A stretch of 64,000 nt of DNA from CBDDDW01 sp965226805 (GTDB taxonomy: Bacteria; Chloroflexota; Dehalococcoidia; Lucifugimonadales; JAGWBF01). The stretch's first letter is position 1. Each line of letters starts with the position of its first letter. Under the pieces are notes generated by a model. It was not told the origin of the DNA and did not search any database. It was given only the letters and a program-made list of their open reading frames with translations. The position numbers and the translations under genes were made by a program. The stretch covers positions 1-64,000 of the forward strand of contig CBDDDW010000022.1 of the NCBI GenBank assembly GCA_965226805.1, given 5' to 3'. Below, one piece after another: positions 59,568 through 64,000 of the stretch.

Positions 59568-60583
59568 GCGTAGTGGAACAATCGAAGGTCGTGGCTGAGG
59601 TGGAGCGACATGGTAGAGGGAAGAACAGGCGACTCAGGGAGCTTGGCATTTCCAGGAGCACGTATTATTGGTGGAGGTGGAGGCACCGGCAGGGTAGTTG
59701 GGAGGGTACGGAAGGAACTGAGAGGCCCTGGAATCGCCTGCGTCCAGAAGAGGAGGCAGTAGTGCTGGCGGCAGCCCGTGGGATGCCGACCTGGCGAAGC
59801 CGGCAGTTGGCGGCTTCGCTCACCGACCACAGAGGCCTATCGGTCTCCGCCTCCACAGTCTATCGTATTCTGAGACGGGAGGGTCTGGTGAAACGGATCG
59901 AATACCAGTTGGCAGCGAGCAAAGAGTACCAGCACAAGACCACAGGGCCCCACCAGCTGTGGGCCACCGATGCCTCCTACTTCCGTGTAGTGGGATGGGG
60001 CTACTACTACCTCGTGACGGTGATGGACGACTCCTCCCGGTTCATCTTGGCCTGGAAGGTGCAACGGGACATGACGGCCAACTCCCTCATAGAGGTGGTC
60101 CAGGAAGCTGTTGACTCTACTGGTATGACTGATGTACCTCTGGAGGATCGGACCAAGCTCCTCTCAGATAATGGCTCAGGTTATGTATCGCGGGCCTTCC
60201 GCGAGTACATGCGGGTGGTGGGCATTCGCCACGTCCTGGCAGCACCCTATCACCCTCAGACCAACGGGACGCTGGAGAGATATCACCGAACCCTGAAAGA
60301 CGACATTAACCAGGTGCCATACGAGGTGGTGGAAGACCTGGAGGCGGCCATCCGGGACTTCGTCGAGTTCTACAACTACCGAAGATATCATCAGGCGCTC
60401 AGGGTTGTAACTCCGGCTGACGTGCTGGAAGGCCGTCTGGAGACAATTCTAGCCCAGAGGAAGGAGGTACAGCGAGAGACTTTTGACCGGCGGAGGCGGT
60501 ACAATCAGGAGGTCAGAGAAACCCTCAAACCAGGAGCTTCTTCACCCCAATCTCTCGGACCCAGAACTGTCCAAAACCGCTGA
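59564..60583 (+). CDS. IS3-family transposase OrfB
   Basis: A 339-residue DDE transposase: HTH_21-type RELGISRSTYYWWRW, rve core with LWATDASYFRVVGWGYYYLV (D), LLSDNGSGYVSRAFREYMRV (D) and HPQTNGTLERYHRTLKDDIN (E). Intact in length. It belongs to a different IS3 subgroup from the element at 5.3 kb. Confidence 0.9.
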   Translation: MSVVEQSKVVAEVERHGRGKNRRLRELGISRSTYYWWRWRHRQGSWEGTEGTERPWNRLRPEEEAVVLAAARGMPTWRSRQLAASLTDHRGLSVSASTVYRILRREGLVKRIEYQLAASKEYQHKTTGPHQLWATDASYFRVVGWGYYYLVTVMDDSSRFILAWKVQRDMTANSLIEVVQEAVDSTGMTDVPLEDRTKLLSDNGSGYVSRAFREYMRVVGIRHVLAAPYHPQTNGTLERYHRTLKDDINQVPYEVVEDLEAAIRDFVEFYNYRRYHQALRVVTPADVLEGRLETILAQRKEVQRETFDRRRRYNQEVRETLKPGASSPQSLGPRTVQNR

Positions 60584-60737
60584 CACCCAACACGTATCGT
60601 TGTACCTAATCCCTCTGTGAATTGGCAAAGACTCTACATGCCTCCCAAGCGCTAATTAGAATGTTTTTCAGCGCCCTACTGCTTGTGGGTAATTAACCCT
60701 AATATTGCTCCCTGGTAGCTTGTCGTTGGCAGGTATC

Positions 60738-60935
60738 TCACTCAGAAGCTGCTTGGCAAGCAGCCGCGATCGCTGCCGAATAATCTGGTTCCTGCATTTG
60801 GTCTGCCACATACTCAGCGTGTACCAGCCAACCATTGTTATCAATCACAAATACAGCACGCTGCAACAGACGCCATTCCTTAAGCAGAACCCCATAGTCC
60901 TGCCCGAATTGCTCGCTGCGATGGGCTGACAGCGT
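60738..60935 (-). pseudogene. C-terminal remnant of thiol peroxidase (Tpx-like)
   Basis: The minus-strand segment HQTLSAHRSEQFGQDYGVLL, KEWRLLQRAVFVIDNNGWLV, HAEYVADQMQEPDYSAAIAA is the last third of an atypical 2-Cys peroxiredoxin. The part with the peroxidatic Cys is missing; upstream sequence belongs to another remnant. Confidence 0.75.
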
Positions 60936-61139
60936 CTGGTGGGTGACACCTTCGGCGCACCCCAGGAGTCCATAACACACCGGAAGCAGGAGAAGCTGAT
61001 CGCTACCGCGGAGACATATCTTCAAACCTGTCCAGACCCTCCAGAGGAGTGGCGCATCGATCTGATCGCCGTTCGCGTGGATAGAAAGGGCGCTGTCGGC
61101 CCGGTCGAGCACATGCTGAACGCCGTCGAGCTCGGGTAA
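60931..61139 (+). pseudogene. C-terminal remnant of a UPF0102 (YraN-like) endonuclease-fold protein
   Basis: The frame QRLVGDTFGAPQESITHRKQ, EKLIATAETYLQTCPDPPEE, WRIDLIAVRVDRKGAVGPVE, HMLNAVELG matches the second half of UPF0102 (fGxPxExVxxxKQxrl...RfDvVaV...hxxnAx). The catalytic N-terminal half is absent; a stop lies just upstream. Confidence 0.72.
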
Positions 61140-61299
61140 TCGCGGGGCCCCAAAGGATAGGCCCGCATCTGGAACCCCGCCGGCGACCTGAGGACGCCGG
61201 AACGTATATTTAAACCCACATTTCCCAGATCGACCCTAACATTCACGTCGCAATCCATGGGATGGTGCACCTGTATGAGGTGGATGTGAGCACACTAAG

Positions 61300-61329
61300 T
61301 TGACAGAATCAGGAACTCATCGGTATAAT
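61300..61329 (+). promoter_or_regulatory. Sigma-70-type promoter of the peptide-binding protein gene
   Basis: TTGACA (61300-61305), 18-base spacer, TATAAT (61324-61329). Expected start near 61336, giving a leader of about 29 bases to GTG 61365. Confidence 0.82.
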
Positions 61330-61364
61330 CTTCTGAATTCAACATGAATTGGAGGCCTCTGCAA

Positions 61365-63194
61365 GTGATTCGACACCTGGGATTAGCTAAGGTTCTGATT
61401 ATGGTTTCACTGATCGCCATAGTAGCGTTAGCGGGAGCGTGTGGCGGTGATGATCCTACACCGACTCCGCAGCTCACTGCTACGGCAACGCCCAGCCCAA
61501 CAGCAACTGCTCCCACTGTGGTGGCGCCGCCCACGAACACTCCCAGGCCTACGCCGACGGCCACGCCGACACCGCGTCCTACCCCAACACTCAGCGGCAA
61601 GGTCGAAGCCAAGGTAGACAGGCTCAAGGTCGCGTGGATTCGGCCACGTGTGGAGAGCAACTTGACGTGGGTGTCTTCGAGGCCTGAGCTTGTGGACAAG
61701 AGGCCCTCCCTGGAGTACCTCATCGGTATCAGCCGGATAGACGGCGGGTTCGTACCACGCCTTGCCAAAAGGTGGGAGATGGTGGGGACCGACGGCAAAA
61801 GCTGGAAGATTGAGTTGGAGAAAGGCGTGGAGTGGCACGGTGGGTACGGCGAGTTCACCGTGGAGGACGTTATCCATAGCGGCTTCCTGATAACTCAGAC
61901 GGAGTCCCTCCTGCCCGACCGAGGCTTCTGGAGGTCACGGCTTGTTGAGGCCGTCGAGGCGGCCGGTGGCGAGGCAGCCACCATAGATGACCTACGCCCT
62001 CAATTTGAAATTATCAATGACCATGAGTTTATTTTCCGGTTGATCAAGCCTGCGGCAGAATTCGAGGTGTTCGCCTCGGAAAACGCAGAGTTGATGATCC
62101 AGAGCAAGAAATACTGGGACGACAAAGGCCTGCAGGGGTACGAAGACAGGGTCATAGGGACCGGCCCATTCGAGTACGTTGAGCGCCGTCTTGATGATTT
62201 CGTACTTTATAAGAGCGTGGAAGACCACTGGAGACAGACCCCGAATTTCAAAGAGTTGTGGATGGCCTCAGTACCAGAAAATGCGACCCGGCTGGCTATG
62301 CTGTTGACGGGAGAAGTCCACATAATTGGGCCGCTGACCCCAGACCTCAACGGTCAGGCTGAGCAGAGGGGTATGAAGGTCTTGCGCAGCAAGTTTCCTG
62401 GTGGGTCCTGGATGTACCAAATAGGCGGGTTGTACTATCAGACCCCCGACAAAATAGATCTGACCCAGCCTTTTACCGACAAAAGGGTCCGCAAAGCCAT
62501 GAATATGGCCATTGACAGAGAGTCCATCAGGGAGGAGTTGTTAGGTGGAAAGGCGACCCCTCTCTATGTCATGAACTATCACCAGGACCTGGCTATAAAC
62601 TCCCTTGGTTTCAACCCCGAATGGATCGAAGACTGGGAGGCGACCCATGGCTATAATCCGGAGGAAGCCAGGAAGCTGATCAAAGAAGCTGGAGCGGAAG
62701 GTTACGAGTTTACCTTCTACATCCTTGCCAACCCCAACATACCCGAGCAGAACGAGGTGGCGGTGATTATGGCGCAGCAGTTCGAGGCTGTAGGGCTCAA
62801 GCCAAAGCTGGTAGAGAGCGATACGGGCTTCGTGGGACCCCTGTACCGCACCAAGAGCGCCCACGAGTTCATCTGGCCCAATACCCCGTCCCCGATATCA
62901 CAGGAGCTGATGACACGGTTCTGGAGCTACAGCCCAGATGGTGGATGGTCCTTTGAGTCTGAAAGACTGGATGAGCTCTTCCCACTCCTCGTGCCGACGA
63001 TGGACCCCGTCAAGCGGGCCGAGATCCTTCAGGAGATAGGAGACATCTGGTATTACGAATACCAGAATATTAACCTGTGGTGGATACTGGCTGAGGTGGT
63101 GATAAACCCGGATATTATCAAGACCTACGAGTTCCCGGGTGCTATCAACGGCATTATTACCCACCTGGAGTATGTGATCCCACAACCTAAATAG
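61365..63194 (+). CDS. Peptide ABC transporter substrate-binding lipoprotein (SBP_bac_5)
   Basis: A 609-residue protein from GTG 61365, which has GGAGG 9 bases upstream; an ATG at 61344 in frame lies before that site. Lipobox MVSLIAIVALAGACGG, then a Pro-Thr linker (about 60 residues, PTPTATPTPRPTPT), then the family 5 solute-binding fold (RPSLEYLIGISRIDGGFVPR, LAKRWEMVGTDGKSWKIELE, VIGTGPFEYVERRLDDFVLY, VRKAMNMAIDRESIREELLG). It binds a peptide or similar solute outside the membrane. Permeases are not in the window. Confidence 0.92.
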   Translation: MIRHLGLAKVLIMVSLIAIVALAGACGGDDPTPTPQLTATATPSPTATAPTVVAPPTNTPRPTPTATPTPRPTPTLSGKVEAKVDRLKVAWIRPRVESNLTWVSSRPELVDKRPSLEYLIGISRIDGGFVPRLAKRWEMVGTDGKSWKIELEKGVEWHGGYGEFTVEDVIHSGFLITQTESLLPDRGFWRSRLVEAVEAAGGEAATIDDLRPQFEIINDHEFIFRLIKPAAEFEVFASENAELMIQSKKYWDDKGLQGYEDRVIGTGPFEYVERRLDDFVLYKSVEDHWRQTPNFKELWMASVPENATRLAMLLTGEVHIIGPLTPDLNGQAEQRGMKVLRSKFPGGSWMYQIGGLYYQTPDKIDLTQPFTDKRVRKAMNMAIDRESIREELLGGKATPLYVMNYHQDLAINSLGFNPEWIEDWEATHGYNPEEARKLIKEAGAEGYEFTFYILANPNIPEQNEVAVIMAQQFEAVGLKPKLVESDTGFVGPLYRTKSAHEFIWPNTPSPISQELMTRFWSYSPDGGWSFESERLDELFPLLVPTMDPVKRAEILQEIGDIWYYEYQNINLWWILAEVVINPDIIKTYEFPGAINGIITHLEYVIPQPK

Positions 63195-63216
63195 GGTGGC
63201 TCAAACAAGACGGATA

Positions 63217-63252
63217 AAGGACTGCGTCATCGGATTTGATGACGCAGTCCTT
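63217..63252 (+). terminator. Terminator of the binding-protein gene
   Basis: A perfect 15-base-pair stem (AAGGACTGCGTCATC, 63217-63231, with its complement 63238-63252) and 6-base loop, then GTTTG. Strong hairpin, short T-tail. Confidence 0.8.
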
Positions 63253-63260
63253 GTTTGACC

Positions 63261-63389
63261 GCCGGTGTACACCTGAAGATAGTCTCGGAGCGATTGGGAC
63301 ACTCCAACATCGCGATAACCGCCGACACTTACAGCCACGTCTTGCCGGGCCTCCAGGAGCAAGCGGCCCTGGACCAGAGGTTGGTCTGA
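63261..63389 (+). pseudogene. C-terminal remnant of a tyrosine recombinase
   Basis: The frame AGVHLKIVSERLGHSNIAIT, ADTYSHVLPGLQEQAALDQR ends at TGA 63387-63389. It keeps the last His and the catalytic Tyr only. It parallels the end of the recombinase at 58.3 kb (GVHPKIVSERLGHAGVAITM, DTYSHVLPGLQEEA), in the opposite orientation, next to the tRNA cluster. Confidence 0.8.
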
Positions 63390-63427
63390 GGGGAAGTGAA
63401 GGTTTCGGGCACATTTGAGCAACCAAG

Positions 63428-63460
63428 AACCCCTTGGCCAACTGCCAGGGGGTATTTTTG
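63428..63460 (+). terminator. Probable terminator after the recombinase remnant
   Basis: ACCCCTTGG paired with CCAGGGGGT (one wobble), 7-base loop, then ATTTTTG. Plus-strand orientation. Confidence 0.6.
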
Positions 63461-63472
63461 TATCTGAAATCA

Positions 63473-63558
63473 TGGTGCCGAGGGTGGGATTCGAACCCAC
63501 AAGCCCGTTAGGGCAGCGGATTTTAAGTCCGCCGCGTCTGCCGTTCCGCCACCTCGGC
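63473..63558 (-). tRNA. tRNA-Leu (UAA)
   Basis: Minus strand: acceptor GCCGAGG/CCTCGGC, anticodon loop CTTAAAA (TAA) on stem GCGGA/TCCGC, long variable arm, T loop TTCGAAT, discriminator A, encoded CCA at 63473-63475. Confidence 0.93.
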
Positions 63559-63646
63559 CGGCCAGAGTCGAGACACTGAAATAGATGCGGGCCCAGGAAG
63601 ATTCACGTGGATCGGACCCTTCTCCCTGCGCCCGTGTCTCATAGTT

Positions 63647-63723
63647 TGGAGGCGACGGGCGGATTCGAACCGCCGAATAGAGGTTTTGCAGACCTCCGCC
63701 TTAGACCACTTGGCTACGTCGCC
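63647..63723 (-). tRNA. tRNA-Cys (GCA)
   Basis: Minus strand: acceptor GGCGACG/CGTCGCC, anticodon stem GAGGT/ACCTC with loop CTGCAAA (GCA), T loop TTCGAAT, discriminator T, encoded CCA at 63647-63649. Confidence 0.93.
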
Positions 63724-63753
63724 TTGATGTATTGGATGTGGCGTGACCGGTCC

Positions 63754-63839
63754 TGGTGCCGAGGGCGGGATTTGAACCCACACAGGCTATGCCTACCACC
63801 CCCTCAAGATGGCGTGTCTACCAATTCCACCACCTCGGC
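63754..63839 (-). tRNA. tRNA-Leu (GAG)
   Basis: Minus strand: acceptor GCCGAGG/CCTCGGC, anticodon stem CCATC/GGTGG with loop TTGAGGG (GAG), long variable arm, T loop TTCAAAT, discriminator A, encoded CCA at 63754-63756. Confidence 0.9.
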
Positions 63840-64000
63840 CGTTCCTCAATATTGTACCACATCTGCCACCGGCGTTAGCTATGAACGGACGAGGCGCGGC
63901 GGTCCTGCCCCCGGCGATTCCTTCAGGACGTTATCTCGGTGTGCGACATCCCTATACCCTATATCCCATCCTCGAGTTCCGTCCTTGGTGGACAAAGGTG

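Larger units (their letters stand above)
59054..60592 (+). mobile_element. IS3-family insertion sequence (second type)
   Basis: 1.54 kb with imperfect inverted ends: left TGTAGGGTGTCAGCGC then TTGGACA, right (complement) TGTTGGGTGTCAGCGG then TTGGACA. It carries two overlapping genes. No target duplication found, in line with a flanking deletion. Confidence 0.85.

Overview
The window looks like a Chloroflexota chromosome, most likely Dehalococcoidia/SAR202-like. This is inference from style: lipoproteins with Pro-Thr-rich linkers behind a lipobox, oligopeptide ABC transport genes, and catabolic genes of the MmgE/PrpD, SDR, cyclase and Gfo/Idh families. No rRNA or other marker gene is present to prove it. 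GC is moderately high and GTG/TTG starts are common.

Host part, about 1-19.35 kb: the end of a probable cNMP-binding protein, a Gfo/Idh/MocA oxidoreductase, a short FtsZ without a C-terminal tail, a secreted LamG protein, an IS3-family element, a broken CHRD/FG-GAP surface protein, a MoaD-MoaE fusion, MmgE/PrpD, SDR and cyclase-family enzymes, a zinc-ribbon protein, a DEAD-box helicase, OppD/OppF ATPases and a broken leucine-rich-repeat gene.

Prophage, about 19.37-58.17 kb: a myovirus-like prophage entering inside the Pro-Thr repeat of the LRR gene and ending at a tRNA-Ser with a P4-type integrase beside it. The early region holds a primase-like PriCT-2/Toprim protein, a mini PolX-like nucleotidyltransferase (frameshifted), a VRR-NUC nuclease, an HTH regulator divergent from a HigB/HigA-like toxin-antitoxin pair, a SWIM protein, two ParB-like proteins, a DUF488 protein, a tRNA-Arg(UCU) and an adenine-methylase-like protein. 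Packaging and head genes follow: terS, terL, portal, SPP1 gp7-like, Com-like zinc finger, protease and capsid. A second toxin-antitoxin pair sits between the packaging and protease/capsid genes. Connector genes, a DUF3383-type sheath, a tube, and a tail chaperone pair made by -1 frameshifting come next. A cassette of accessory genes (second tube-like protein, third toxin-antitoxin pair, tape-measure remnant, two lipoproteins) precedes the tape measure, baseplate and fibre genes. I found no lysis cassette. The capsid, sheath, gp7-like and PolX-like genes carry frameshifts or stops and an IS1380-like element splits the baseplate wedge gene, so the prophage looks defective unless some of these are base-calling errors.

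Right flank, 58.2-64 kb: a truncated tyrosine recombinase, a second IS3-family element, remnants of thiol peroxidase and of a UPF0102 (YraN-like) gene, an intact peptide-binding lipoprotein with a good promoter and terminator, another recombinase remnant, and a tRNA cluster (Leu-UAA, Cys, Leu-GAG).
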